From Tricholoma matsutake (lineage: Eukaryota > Basidiomycota > Agaricomycetes > Agaricales > Tricholomataceae), in contig AP026538.1 in assembly GCA_026075535.2 (NCBI GenBank), forward strand, positions 10,478,001 through 10,542,000: a stretch of 64,000 bases of DNA. Direction: 5' to 3'. This document shows, one piece after another, positions 1 through 11,726 of the stretch. The number at the start of each line of letters is the position of its first letter. The stretch's first letter is position 1. A model generated the notes under the pieces. The model saw only the letters and a list, made by a program, of their open reading frames with translations, had not been told where the DNA came from and ran no database searches. Made by a program: the position numbers and the translations under genes.

Positions 1-660
1 TGAAAGAATTGGAGGTTTTCCACAGACAGTTTGAACAGGAAAAATTCCCTAACATCATGAGAAATCGATCAAAGTCATGTGAGCTCAGTGAGAAATGTTC
101 TAATTTTGGTCATCATGGGATGTTTTCTGATTGTTCAACGTGGACGGCAAGTTGATGGCAGCACTTAAACAATGTCACTCTGCACAAATGATGCTTGCAC
201 CAACATCCATTGGTTTTCTGAGAATCAGAAATACTTAAAGTAGCACCAGATGGAGAGAGATTTCTTTTGTTATGCATATTCAAACAATTTACTCAGCTGT
301 ACTGCATGCACAATTCCAGCTACAATATGCCCCTCTCAAAAAATTACACACATAGCTGAATCCCAACTGCTTGATTGCTGAGGGCTTTTAAAGGAAATTG
401 TATGACAAACTTGGTTGCATTCCTTTCAGACATCAAAAATCAATTGCACATAGGCGAGCTGTCATGCACAGTAAATGTGTGATAACTAAATTTGAACAAA
501 TAAACAATTTTGGATTGATTTTGGAACAGGAACACCTTAATCATTGACTAATCATCCCATATGTGCAGATTTTGCACTCAGCACAGCCACATTTTTTTTT
601 TGAAAATTTTGCCCAAAAATTTTGGCCAACACAACCACTCTTGGGGAAAAACTTCGGAGG
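1..660. other. Gene-free stretch
   Basis: No reading frame with recognisable protein content, no RNA gene and no clear repeat was seen. The sequence is AT-rich with scattered stops in all frames. It leads into an inverted-repeat element. Confidence 0.5.
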
Positions 661-690
661 TGTGTTTTTAGATGTTTCTCGCCATCCCGA

Positions 691-1150
691 GTCTGAATAG
701 GACCCCGGATTATCCCTACCAAGGCTTGGTCCCAATCCGGACAGGTTTTGGACATTTGCAGCCAATAAGCCAGATCCCAGCTTGGTGGATGTCCGGACAA
801 AAGTTGGGGCCAGTGGGCCAGATGATGGGTCCAGTCCGGACAGGATGTGGTGGGTCAGACCGAAAATTTTTCCAAAACCCATCCAAGGTGCTCCAGGGAA
901 CTTTGAAATTGTCATGAAAGATGTCAAAACACTTGATTTTCGCCATTTTTGATGCTTTTGGACGGTTTTGTGAGCTTCTTCATGTCCATCAGCCGAAAAT
1001 TTCCTTTTTAGGAAGGTGTGGAGCCCAAAAAGTCGGTGGAGGCTAGGTGCAATCCGGACAGGAATCGAACAAAAGTGTCCGGACAGAAAAGCTGAAATTG
1101 TGACTTTTCGGGATCTAGGCTTGGTAGGCATAATCCGGGGTCCTGTCTGA
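691..1150. repeat. Inverted-repeat (MITE-like) element with CCGGACAGG motifs
   Basis: Arms at about 691-726 and 1117-1150 are reverse complements with few mismatches, sharing the core AGGACCCCGGATTAT followed by CCTACCAAG. Between them the motif (A/G)TCCGGACAGG recurs at least five times (about 735, 789, 833, 1050 and 1076). The outer limits and a TSD could not be fixed, although the TGAAAATTT..GGCC tracts outside the arms also look inverted. Long frames on both strands across it are by-products of the repeats. It could be a non-autonomous DNA transposon or a simple palindromic repeat. Confidence 0.5.
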
Positions 1151-1159
1151 ATGTGCAAT

Positions 1160-1608
1160 CAGAATGGCCAAATTTTCAGTTGATCATGAGATATCAAATT
1201 TGTTGTGTTTATTTGTCCGCGACTGTATTTTTTTGATCCCAGTGTCCCCTTGAGTAAGTCCTCAATAAATCAACTAATACGAATGCACGATCTCGACAAT
1301 CACCAAGTCCGGCCCAAGTCCGGCCTCTCCACATGTTTACGCCTACCCAACGCCTACCTCCACCAACGACATCTTCTATCAAGATTGAAGAATCGCTAAT
1401 CTCTCCTCGGGAAACTGTTGATCGACAACTCAATTACGCCTAATAATATTTACTCGTTCTATACCCCAGCACCCACCCCCCCCATTGCGAGCAGTTGATG
1501 ATACAAGCTTTAATACCATTAGAATGCATCAAAATCTACCAGTTGCCCCGCCATTCTGTTGTACACAAGAAAATCCACTCTAGAGATACAGTGCAGTCAG
1601 ACTGAAAC
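1160..1608. other. Intergenic, 3' of the HNH gene
   Basis: No gene seen. The stretch holds the presumed 3' UTR and terminator of the minus-strand gene that ends at 1609. Confidence 0.4.
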
Positions 1609-3029
1609 CTAGGGCACGCCTTCCCTCCACTGCTCCATACGCTGGGTGTCTTCGTGAACCTTTTTTAGAGAACGTTCTTTTGCGGCCTGTGAGTTTCCCC
1701 AGAAGAATAGCATCACATCATCCTCATCCCACATCGCCTGACCTTCCGACTCCACCAATTCCCCGGTTCCAGCTCCAGCGGATGAATTCCCCACACCGGC
1801 TGTATCGGGAGCCCGCGCTGTGTCACGCTTACTAACTGCAATATCCCTGTCGTGTATAGTCCTCGGCGGTCTCGTTGGTGCTGGAAGAGGCACAGGTGGA
1901 CGAGGAGGCATGACGCGTTTCTGAAGGACCTCCTTGCCATGCCCCCAGCGTTTGACGGCTGCGGCACCATAGTTGTAGTGCAGTAATAACTCCGACGGTT
2001 TCGGCTTCCTATTGTATTTCTTGAAAGCGGCATCACTGTTGTTTGGGACAAGGGGTTCTATGAACTCGTCCGGGGTCACAAGCCATTGCAGCGTATATCG
2101 GCTACTAGGCGGATAAACGACATTATGCGGCATACGGGTTCGACCGTGGCGAGGAGGGATGTCATTGAGGCCAAGAATATGGTTTGGAGTCTGAGTATTC
2201 ATGGCGGCGTAGATATCAGTCAAAGGACAAACCCGCGGACAAATATGAGCGAACAAATATGACAAACCTTGAGAATGACTACGCGGCGTGGATCGAATGC
2301 GTTATGTATCTGAACGGCTGCGAATATGCCATTTCGAATATCGTTAATATCCTTCAGTTCTGTAACATCTTCGCTGTAGCGTGGACGATTCTCTACGATA
2401 AGCCGAAACCACTGTGATAGCCGAAGGAAAAGGAGAATCAGATATCTTCCCAGTCAGGATTGTAGAACGTACTTCGGAACCCCGCTTATAGGGAATGATA
2501 TGTAGACCAGCTCCATAGTCTGGCTTAGCTCCTGTCCAGGCACAACAAACATCACGCTCCAGCAGGTTGGTTCGAAATTCGTCGGGCGTGTTGGTAGTTT
2601 CCGAAGGCACGTTCGTCCTTAACTTGATGACCTCGAGGTCAACAGCCTGGGAGAGATCTTCATAGGCAGCACGCCATAAGCGTTCCGTGAGCATGCATGG
2701 CAGCAACGGGATCGTAAAAGGAAACCGTTTGTACCTGTGCCGGCAGCCACAACATAATAGTATATCCCGCCGTCATCCAGATCTTCGTGGGTGTCAATCG
2801 GATCGCCGTTACGTTCGAGAGCCAGTGTACCTTCAACACCGAGGATGCACCAACCAAGGAAAAGGAGATACTTGCGGGGCTTCAAACATAAAGAACGGAT
2901 GATATCTAAAGGTATTTGCAGATAGAAGGACGGATCTTCTGGCAAAAGAACGAGCCAAAGGTGACCATCGGGAACCGAGGAAGTAACAGACCCGGAAGGG
3001 GAGGCTGGGGAAGACATGTCCGAGGTCAA
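1609..3029 (-). CDS. HNH endonuclease-domain protein (HNH_2 type), 4 exons
   Basis: My model is complement(join(1609..2190, 2268..2411, 2473..2657, 2735..3029)), 401 aa. All introns are GT..AG: 77, 61 and 77 bp. The two downstream introns are strongly supported because splicing restores GSE-WFRLIVENRP and VVILK-TPNHIL in frame. The first (2658-2734) is the least certain. The HNH core is visible: RDVCCAWTG (133-141), HIIPYKRG (151-158), NDIRNG (183-188) and H196 in IHNAFD. This arrangement is typical of the multicopy agaricomycete HNH_2 family. The C-terminal third is Pro/Arg-rich then acidic. The family is predicted to bind and cleave nucleic acid, but its cellular role is not known. The start was chosen as the first ATG; Met5 is an alternative. 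It is divergent from the FAS1 gene. Confidence 0.8.
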
Positions 3030-3081
3030 AACTATGACTAAGCATCTGCTTGCTTCAGTCGAGTCTAAGTAACACCAAACG
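3030..3081. promoter_or_regulatory. 52-bp divergent intergenic region
   Basis: It lies between the start codons of the minus-strand HNH gene (3029) and the plus-strand FAS1 gene (3082). Both promoters and 5' UTRs must overlap this spacer or the neighbouring coding sequence. No TATA box is obvious. Confidence 0.45.
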
Positions 3082-3844
3082 ATGCGATTCCACTTCTTTG
3101 CCTTGCTTTCCTTCTCGCTTTTGACGTTCGCCTCTCAAGAAGAGCAAATTGTCATGAATAACGCTGGAGAATCTACATTCATACCCCTCACTAAGCCTCA
3201 ACCTTCTCTAGCAGATCTCCTCACAATCGAGCCATCGGCCTCGATATTCTACTCGTATGCTCGCGAGTTGGAGCTTAGCGCAAAGTTTGATGATGCTAGC
3301 GTGAGATATACGATTTTTGTGCCTACGAACAAGGCGGTGATGGCGTTGGCACGGAAGCCGTACGTTTTACCAGCACCACTGATTCTGCCTTGGACTGCTC
3401 ATGTTGTCTTTTTGGTAGACATCAAGGGCCAGACGATGATTACATCAGAGTTTCTCGAGAGGAATTCGATAGGAGGTCGAGGAGCAACGTCGAGAGATGG
3501 GTATCGGCTCATATAGTACCTGTAAGCACACAAGCACTCATCCCTCCTTTCAGCGAGGGTTTATATTTCTTTCGTCAGAAACATCCCATCACACTCGAAT
3601 CGCATCATGACACTCTGCTTCCTAGTAAATCTATTACGTTCACGTCTACTGCTGGGAATGGTGACGAAGAACCGGAATGGAGTCATGTAGCCCTTGAGGA
3701 CGGCATTCGTATCATTGGGAAGAAGGAGGTCAGGAATTACTTCTTCGTTTCATTTCAGCCACCCGTGCTGACCTTTCTTCGTTTTCTATGTAGGGTCTGA
3801 ATGGCGTTCTGTATTTGATAGACGGTGCAATTTCGTCTGAGTGA
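3082..3844 (+). CDS. Secreted FAS1 (fasciclin-like) domain protein, 4 exons
   Basis: Model: join(3082..3359, 3419..3521, 3579..3728, 3794..3844), 193 aa. Introns of 59, 57 and 65 bp have GT..AG ends, and each keeps the frame. The N-terminus is a signal peptide (MRFHFFALLSFSLLTFAS). A single FAS1-like domain follows: SLADLLTIEPSASIFYSYAR, the H1-like segment YTIFVPTNKAVMAL, then VERWVSAHIVP and, near the end, IRIIGKKE-GLNGVLYLIDG. FAS1 domains mediate adhesion or cell-wall association in secreted fungal proteins. A short single-domain form with this spacing is common in basidiomycetes. No GPI signal is evident, so a soluble or vacuolar/extracellular product is likely. It shares a very short divergent promoter with the HNH gene. 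Confidence 0.85.
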
Positions 3845-4384
3845 TCTTCATCTGTCCTGCTATCCATGAGAAGCTACACTGTTTAATGTAATTCCTCGTG
3901 AGTGCCGTTCTTGCACGAGGCTGAATTGAGCTTGTCAGACGTCCACAACGTATCAGGCATGACAGAATCTACTAGCGCAGAAGAAAGTTGCATTTCTGCG
4001 CCGTTTTGTTGCCCGTGAATTGATATTCCCACCAGCACGAGCATACTCGTACTTCTACGTTGTTCACAAGCGGAAATGGTTTTCTCCCTGCCGGTTGCCT
4101 TTTGCAGTCCAGCTCTGAATCTTGCTTGCACTATAGGCGCCAACGCTCATGAAATCCCGACTTCTATATTACCACATGACACATCCAACCATAACTGTCC
4201 GCCGTTATCCCGCGCACTGAGAATTGCCTACCTGAACGAGTTGGGACCCATGTGATGCAAGATCACCTTATTGTTCCGGTCCGGCGGAATTTCGGACTTT
4301 TCATCAATATATGTTATATATCAACGACAAACAGGTGCCTCTACAATTTTTATAGTTCATCCTTTCTATTCATCGCTCGGAATC
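3845..4384. other. Intergenic region upstream of the aldo/keto reductase
   Basis: No gene is supported. TA-rich sequence around 4303-4322 (ATATATGTTATATAT) lies about 65-80 bp before the next start codon and could serve as core promoter. A minus-strand frame here has no recognisable content. Confidence 0.4.
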
Positions 4385-6146
4385 ATGTCCAAAGTAATGC
4401 TCGAGTATAATACCAAGGGCATGCCCTTCCGACGGCTCGGACCCAGCGGCCTGCGCGTGCCGCTTCTCTCTCTGGGCGGCTGTACGTGAAGTTAATCTAA
4501 TCCCTTATCTGACCGCCCATGCTTATCTGGGCCGCTTGCTTTCTGAAGGGTTGACGATTGGAGGCACTGTCAAAGGAGATCCTGTCAAGGTCAGCGGTTG
4601 CCCGTGCTTCATTCGCGGTGGAACGGACGTCACTGATCATGGATCGATACAGGAGATAATCAAGACGGCGTTTGAGAATGGTATCAACATGTTTGATACT
4701 GCGGAGGAATACTCCGGTGGGAAGTCGGAAGAGGAATTGTGGGCGAATGTGTTCCATTTGCCTGAATTCTAAAGGCTGACATCCGTTTCTTCAGCGGCCG
4801 AGTCATCAAGGAGCTTGGACTGAGGCGAAGTGATATCATTGTTACCACAAAGATATTCTGGGGGCCTCGGAAAGGTCCTAACGATACTGGTTTGTCCCGC
4901 AAGCAGTACGTTGGTATATCTTAAACTTTTTTGGGTGTGTGATCTGATGATGTGTATCCTATCTCCAGTATCATCGAAGGCGCCAAAGACTCTTTGGCTA
5001 GACTTCAACTAGACTATGTCGACGTCATTTTTGCACACCGACCAGATGCGACTGGTATGTTTAATTTTCAGTTTGATATATGTGCGCTTACCCGGATGTA
5101 GTTCCGATGGAGGAAGTCGTCAGGGCGTTCAATTTTGTGATCAATCAGGGTTGGGTTAGTGCGTTCAGACTGCAAAAAAAAACAATGCTATCAATTAACA
5201 TCCCATGCAGGCATTCTATTGGGCAACGTCAGAGTGGAGTGCTCGTGAAATCGAAGAGGCGTATCGTAGGTTCATGTCAAGCCTCTATCAAATCCAAATC
5301 GCCTGAGATGATCGCACAGATATGGCAGCCCGACTAAACCTCATTGCTCCAATTGCTGAGCAATGTCTCCACAAGTGCGTCATGCGTAACCTTGTATACG
5401 GAAGAAAGAAGGCTTATAGATAATGATAGCATGTTCCATCGGGAAAGGCCCGAGAAAGAATATGCGTGCGTCTCTTCCAAAAATAATGTTGCCGGTCTAT
5501 TTACCGACCGGGATGCCGTTTAAGTCCGCTGTACCGAAATTACGGTTTTGCGACGACAACCTTTTCGTCGCTTGCGGGTGGTATACTGACAGGAAAAGTG
5601 AAGATATAAACCTTACTTTTTGAACATGTCTTTGAAGTCATTTCATACAGTACAACGATGGCATCCCGGAAAACAGTCGTTTTGCCGTTCATCAATTTTT
5701 CAAGAAAAACATCGACGAGGAAAAGATTCGGAAAGTTCGTGAGCTGACGAAGCTCGCTGAGGAAGGTATGTATGATCGCATTTTGGATCCTCTTTTTCTG
5801 CTCCTGTCCTTGTCTGTGTTGTGATGTGCAGGCTCACAATTATGTTAATTCTAGAGCTGCAAACGACGCCTACAGCGCTGGCTCTTGCATGGGTAGCCAA
5901 GAACCCGAACACTTCAACTGTTATATTAGGCGCGTCATCGCCCCAACAGATTTTGGACAATCTGAAGGCTCTTGAAGTATTGCCTAAGCTGACAGATGAC
6001 ATCATGGCTAAGATTGAGAAGATCTTGGATAATAAGCCGGCTCCGATTGTACGTGTTTTTTTGATGATCTCTTTATAAATCTTCAATTCTATTCGTTGTA
6101 GCCAACTCACGGCCGGCCAGCTCTGGACTTGCACGGGAGACTATGA
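4385..6146 (+). CDS. Aldo/keto reductase, Kv-beta-like (AKR6-type), 13 exons
   Basis: Model: join(4385..4481, 4549..4589, 4653..4738, 4795..4905, 4969..5054, 5102..5154, 5211..5265, 5320..5374, 5430..5465, 5525..5597, 5651..5765, 5855..6048, 6102..6146), 348 aa. All 12 introns are GT..AG and every junction keeps the frame. The (beta/alpha)8 fold's landmarks are present: the N-terminal strand [19 protein letters not shown]61 and Y66 ([11 protein letters not shown]), K94 (VTTKIFWG), H135 (VIFAHRPD), [25 protein letters not shown], and the C-terminal cofactor segment [22 protein letters not shown]. These indicate an NADPH-dependent oxidoreductase of the group containing voltage-gated K+ channel beta subunits. 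The physiological substrate is unknown. The smallest exon is 36 bp. No disabling change was seen. Confidence 0.92.
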
Positions 6147-6693
6147 TGTAGAGAAGACTCGGGTGTACTAACTTTGGTTTGTATTACCCTTATATAGAAT
6201 AGAATAAGAAATGCTTGTGATTTATCTCGTGTTGTAGTGTAAAAGTTTTTTTTATGTTTGAGTTCCGTCATGGCTACAGTTGCCTTTGTTTTATCTGATT
6301 AATCTCCCCGAGTGTCGCTTATCGATGTGGGGCTATGCTGTATTGCGAATAACACGTTGTGGCTCCTTTTGAATCGAAACAGTCTGATCCACGATCACCT
6401 TTGTTCACCTCGACCACCACCTACATATCACTACGCCCAACCAGCCCCGAACAGGATCGCACGACAGCTGGTGAGCGAATACAGAGATTTGATCCGCTAG
6501 TAATCTGCCTCGTTGTTCCGTCGCTGATCCGTTATCTCGTTAATCAGCTCCGACCCTTGCACACTTCTCAGGCCACTAGTACCATCTTGTTCCCTTTAGC
6601 CAGAAGCATCTGAAGTAAGACTGCTTCTTCCAAGGCCTTCTAGCACTTCGACACAGATTTCTACTTCCATACTATCATATCGCTATCGGATAC
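6147..6693. other. Intergenic / 5' leader of the Cys-rich gene
   Basis: Holds the 3' end of the reductase transcript and the pyrimidine-rich upstream region of the next gene. No gene seen. Short open frames at 6312-6613 are not preserved by any recognisable protein content. Confidence 0.4.
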
Positions 6694-8141
6694 ATGCCTT
6701 CTGCCGATTATTATTACCCTTATGCACCCCATGGGGCCCCATCTTTGTACGCCACTCATGCCACTCGTGGTTGGGTATCTTCGCAGATGGGACCTTCGTC
6801 ATCACACCATTCTATTTACAATAACCCTGCTTGGAACTTGGAGCATGACTCCAGAGATCGTACTCGCGATATGACTCGACAGGTGTACAACGAAAGTGCC
6901 GCTCTGGCTATGCAGGAAGAGCTCGATCTTGCGCAAGCTATCGCCAACTCGACACATACCGCAGAGCGAGAAGCGAAACGACACCTGGAACGCGAAGCGT
7001 CAGATAGACGCCAAATGATCTACACCGCGCCTCAGATGCATCTCGCCCATTCGATCTCTTCTAATATTTCAACGAGATCACGACGCTCAAGACCACTGCC
7101 CGAAGAGCCACAGATGCTATCTGACGCCTCATTCAGAGCTGGACGGTACGTCCGCCATCAAAGTGCATCACCTGCGGAGAAGCTTTTCGAATACGATACT
7201 ACGTTTACGGCCGATTTCCGTTGTCCTCGATGTAAACAGTTGATTGTGACGTCTCAGATTCGTCTTCAAGTACGTTGTGTCTCCTAGATTTCCTCACATG
7301 GAGCTCATTCGAATCTCTTACATGGATCTAGCGCTATTCATCGTCTGCAATATCCCTGCTCCACATGAGATGCCCCGCCTGTTCCACCGTATACTGTCGT
7401 GGGTGCGCCCTGATTACGGAGTGCCCTCCAAGATGCACGGGCGGTGACCACTGCCCCTTAACTAAGTGTTGCAACACTGTGCGCGCAGTGGCCATCTTTG
7501 AGGCGCTCAGCGACCTCGATAAAGCATACGCAAACGAAGCTGAAGCACTGGCCGATTCTTCGCCGCCATCTCGGTCCCAGAGAGAGGAGTACCTTGAACT
7601 AATAATTTCGCGAGCCGATCCTATACTGTCAACTGCTTTCGATCGCGTCCTCCTCCATGCTCTCACTGAAGTTAACCTCTGGATGCCGGAGAAGCCGTAC
7701 AAGGCTCGCGACGTTCACCCTTCGGTCGCATTGCTTCTTTCCTCGTCGTATATTCTCGAGATCGTCCACCATTATCTCAGTCAACCAAAAGCTGGCGACT
7801 GGGTCATTCGCGCCGATATCTACCTGCATATTTTAACCTTAATGAGAACACTCGCTGCGCGTACCGGACTTGTTCATCTGGTAATGGAACCGAGGAATAT
7901 CAAGCAAGCATGTGGACTGCATAATATAATATGGACCAAGGGGAAAATTCTCTCGGAGGATGGTCCGGACGCATCGTCGTCACTCTACTGTATCATCATG
8001 TCTCCGACGAATGACCGCTCTCAGGATTTTCTGAAGTTACAGGAATCTCTGCGATCGATCCCGTTGAAGGAAAGGGCGTGGTCTCTCCAGAAACAGATCC
8101 AGTATCTTCAATTGCTCCAAGTCTCTGGTCCTGACTATTGA
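6694..8141 (+). CDS. Cys-rich RING/IBR-like zinc-binding protein, 2 exons
   Basis: Model: join(6694..7269, 7332..8141), 461 aa; the 62-bp GT..AG intron keeps the frame. Residues 1-165 are low-complexity, Tyr/His/Ser/Arg-rich, with a charged stretch (about 55-105) likely to be helical or coiled coil (QEELDLAQAIANS, EREAKRHLERE). The intron sits inside a Cys cluster: C177-x2-C180, C206-x2-C209, C214-x2-C217, then C223, C227, H232 and C233. This resembles an IBR or divergent RING module as found in ubiquitin ligases, but a complete RING signature is not visible. The rest (about 240-460) is helical with no recognised domain. Ubiquitin-related function is an inference from the Cys pattern. The sequence is CpG-normal and uninterrupted, unlike the DNA downstream. 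Confidence 0.7.
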
Positions 8142-8316
8142 TGAACGTCATGATAGTTATAGTCTTTCAGTTTTCAGTTTCACCTGCAGTAGTATTTGCA
8201 TGTTATCCCACATCTTCTCCGCTCATCACGCACTATAATATCATCCGCAATGCCTATGCTAGCTGTGTATAGTATTTATACGGTCGAATAATACTATCTA
8301 AGCGCATACCATACAC

Positions 8317-9453
8317 CAAGGGGGTTCGGGAATCAGAATCCTGGACCGGTACCCAGTTAGTTAGTCCTGGCCGAGGGCCCCCAAAACTTTTTTTGGACCT
8401 CTCCATATACAGGTCTTGGAATGCGATTTTGAAGGCTATAATGACTACTCAGATGTTGTACATAGCTATAGGAAATGAACAAAGTCCTTTAGCAGTAAAA
8501 AAGCCCCTAATTTATGTAATTAGAATACAATAGTGATCAGGCCAGATCAACCAATTTTCAAGGTGGCAAAAATTTGACAATTCCAATTTCCATGCAATTC
8601 TTGTTGAAATGGAGCCTGAAAAGAAGGTAGGCAGCACAATACTGGTTTTACTTTGAACTAGCATTAACATTGGATGCAGCTTGCTGTCCTCGAAGTGGAT
8701 GGTTACGCTGTTTGTCCAGATTGCAGAACATGAGTGAAATGTGGAAGCACAGGGCTAAACAATCTTGAAAAATGCCATCGGGTGAGTGATGCCTGCAAAA
8801 ACGCTTGAGAAAAGCATGACAAGGATAGGAGGAAGAAGAATGCCAACCTGTTCAACTATTTTAAAGGACCAAAAGCACCTGCAGTTCCGTTGACAATCAG
8901 CCGTTCAGGACCGATTCAGGGCCATCGATTGGCTCCTGCACAGGCCATTGACACCAGCCCTGCTGTTCCAAATCGACAACCCAAGCCATCAGCACATTCT
9001 GAACACGTACCCGTGCCAGTATTCGAAAATATCCTTGAAGAATTTCAGCACTACCTCAGCAAGCGACAATGGGTCCCGAGAAAACACGTACTCGATACCT
9101 TGAACGGATGCCTCTGTGGAGAGGTCATTGATTCTTTGAAGTTGCAATTATTAAGTGTAAGGAGCTAAGATGTGAAACTGAATGGGTAATTGACCTTTTT
9201 CTTGTTATATTTGTGGCTTATATCACTCACCTTATTATATAGTATCACCTCAGTTGTGTTGAGCGGGAGATAAAACCACGGAAATGGCTTTGTGCAGCTT
9301 GCGAGGCATCTGGGAGGGAAGCGCCAGCATCGATGATGTCATATTTCCTTATATAGATATGTGCCTGATCACATAGTAGGGTTAGTCCTGCCTAGATGGT
9401 CAAAATAAAAAATTTGACCCTAGGTCATATTTTTTATTTCACAAACCCCCTTG
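8317..9453. mobile_element. hAT-like DNA transposon remnant (hAT-a), 1,137 bp
   Basis: The ends are imperfect TIRs, CAAGGGGGTT..GAA and TTC..AACCCCCTTG. Perfect 8-bp TSDs CCATACAC lie at 8309-8316 and 9454-9461. An 8-bp TSD with CA(A)GGG-type ends is characteristic of the hAT superfamily. The interior holds only a decayed coding remnant, so it is internally deleted or non-autonomous. Confidence 0.85.
8683..9168 (+). pseudogene. Decayed zinc-finger (BED-like) coding remnant inside hAT-a
   Basis: The plus-strand frame reads VDGYAVCPDCRT, a stop, then VKCGS..LNNLEKCHR. This is a C-x2-C..H spacing like the BED/zinc-ribbon heads of hAT-type proteins. It continues through a basic stretch (KDRKKKNANLFNYFKGPK) into a 92-codon open segment at 8890-9168. 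TGA stops sit at places where TGG or CGA would be expected. No DDE catalytic region is left. Confidence 0.5.
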
Positions 9454-9626
9454 CCATACACGGTCGTCATAAGGTTTTCTTCCATGGTACATCTCGCGGT
9501 ATATGTACGTGAAGGGTGCTTGCCTTATGTTGTGCAGATTGAGACCTGGAAATGTCTCTGGCACATACAGAAACCATTTCAGAAGCGATTTTATTTTAGA
9601 GCTATGGATTCAAGAGGCATTGTATG

Positions 9627-11726
9627 TAGTGATGCCACGGCTCGGCTCGGCTCGCCTGCGGCGCGGCTCAGGCACTTGAGCTGATCAAAATGGTGCTGAG
9701 TCGCCCTGAGTGGCTCTGAGCTGGCTAAGCTGATTAAGATTGCCCAAAGTTGTGGGCTTGCAATCTGAGTTGTATTTATGCTTCAGTCAAATAGGTTGTG
9801 TAGACTATTATTACAAAAGAAACAAGTCATACTATTGAGTTTTGCACAGATCGGTATCATCAGCAAAATCAAGGATCGACTTATTTGGCTTATTTGGCTT
9901 AAACCCCAATTAAGGGAATTAAGGGGAATTGAGGAAAATAAGTTCATTTTTTCCCTTAAAACTGATAACTGTTAAGCAGATATAATCAACCAAGCAGTAT
10001 AAGCAACATGTAAGCAAATTAAGGCCGTAAGGAGCATGTAATCCCTTAAGGCCTCAAGGACTTTTTCGAATTTTCTTCCAAGTCCCTCTCGGCATTTCCC
10101 GAAAATGGAAATTCAAACTCAGCATCACTGATGTCACATGTTGTTTGTGTTCAATCCACCACTTCCGCTCCACACCTCTACACCACCATATCCATGCCAG
10201 CCAGAGCCACTGGTGACTGCAAGCAAGATTCATATTCTATGTATGTTGTAACAATGAGATGGCGCCAAGACACCCATGCCTAGGATGACGACCCAGGACG
10301 GGACCAGGAGAACCCACCACTGTGAGCCCCTGCTCGCAGGGTGGATGGAGGGATGAATGACAAAGATGAAGATGAACCACGAGGGGGAGAGGATGATGAC
10401 AAACAACGAACCACTACCACAGCACCTCTAACCACCACAGTGAACGACTGCTCATGGGGTACAAACGGGGAGCAATGAGATGGGACGACAATGCCAGGGG
10501 ACCGGGATGGAGAGGGGTACAAACGATGCATGCAGCAAGGAGGAAGAGAACAGTGATGGGGCCAAAAAAAAACATCAAAAGGCAAGTTTTTTTTCTTTCC
10601 CTTTTCTAATTTCATTTCCTTGTGGCTGACAACAAAAATTTTAGGTAGTGATTTTACTATTGACAATGACAATGGGCACCCCCTGATCGACCCCCACTAC
10701 TGCTATGAGCCCCTGCTCATGGGGTGGTTAGGTGGTAGCATGACCATATGCCCATGAGGAAGGCCACAAGGACGATGGGGTGACATGACAGCAGCACCTG
10801 CTGTAGCAGGTACCACGATGCAAGGAACACTGCCACCTCTCACCCCCCATCATCTTCCTCACAGTGAGATGGGGTTTTTTGCTTTGTAGCATTGAGACGG
10901 CATGATGCCAAACCAGGACACCATAACGATGAACAGCATGCCACCAGCCACCAGCCTCGTGAGCAACCACTTGGCTGGATCATGGGTGGAATGACAATGA
11001 TGACAAGGCTGCCATGATGATGGGGGAGCAGCAATGATTGGGGGCGAAGGGGAATATTTAGGACAGTGAAAAGGGGTGTCAAGTGGGGGTTGGGTAAACA
11101 CATGGGAATGACGGGAGCAGGGATGAAACTGTAGTCAGCGATGTGCTTATATATATATATTATTCTTATTTTTTTGCTTAAACTGCTGCTTAAGTTTCCT
11201 TATTGACATGGCTAGGCAGCCCCCTAAGAGCCCAAAAGCAGTTTAAGAAGTGATATAAGCATGAATAAGGGGAATTTTGCTTAATTCAGGAAATGATTCT
11301 ACTTATTCTAAGCGGAATTTCCTTAACAGCCATTTGCTTAATCTTCCTTAATTTCCACTTTAAGTGCAATAAGGAGACATTAAGCATAATAAGTTAGTGT
11401 CAGATTTTCCTGATGATCTTTGATGAGATTATTTGGCTATGTTTATCTCCTCATACCTATTACAAAACATGCTCGAGAGATGGCTCTGGGGAGTAGGGTA
11501 TAACAACATGTATTCAAAATGGCAGTAGGGACTTCTACAGAGTGTTTTATAGTGTTTTAAGAACATTTAAAGCCCTCCAGTCACTCTGAATTTGAGGCAA
11601 CTTAGGGCATGGCTTGAGCAGCTCTGGGTGGCTCTGAGCTGCAAGCTGATTTATCAGCACAGCTGGCCCAAAATAGTGGCTCGGCTCAACAGTTTGTGGC
11701 TCCGAGCTGGGCTGTTGGCAACACTA
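9627..11726. mobile_element. hAT-like element (hAT-b), 2,100 bp, non-autonomous
   Basis: TIRs are TAGTGATGCCA and TGGCAACACTA (one mismatch). Subterminal GGCTCGG/GGCTCTGAGC repeats lie inside both ends. Perfect 8-bp TSDs ATTGTATG are at 9619-9626 and 11727-11734. TAGTGTTGCCA-type ends with GGCTCGG subterminal repeats are a classic hAT pattern. The interior (about 10.26-11.13 kb) has no transposase but carries GAGC..GCTC hairpins (about 10322, 10443, 10698) and a CAAGTTTTTTTT tract, modules shared with other elements in the window. Minus-strand frames here are Pro/His/Ser low-complexity and not credible genes. Confidence 0.88.

Noticed and set aside
541..1158. 205-codon minus-strand frame
   Set aside because: It spans an inverted-repeat element with recurring CCGGACAGG motifs; frames exist on both strands, and none has protein-family content.
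2619..2860. Possible frameshift in the HNH gene
   Set aside because: A 77-bp GT..AG intron (2658-2734) restores the frame with the correct phase, so an intron is simpler than a frameshift, although this junction is the least certain of the gene.
3883..4143. 86-codon minus-strand frame between FAS1 and the reductase
   Set aside because: No recognisable content; it lies in the short 3'/5' region between two well-supported genes.
10280..11103. Pro/His/Ser-rich minus-strand frames
   Set aside because: They lie inside hAT-b in simple-sequence DNA, appear in overlapping frames, and lack domains.
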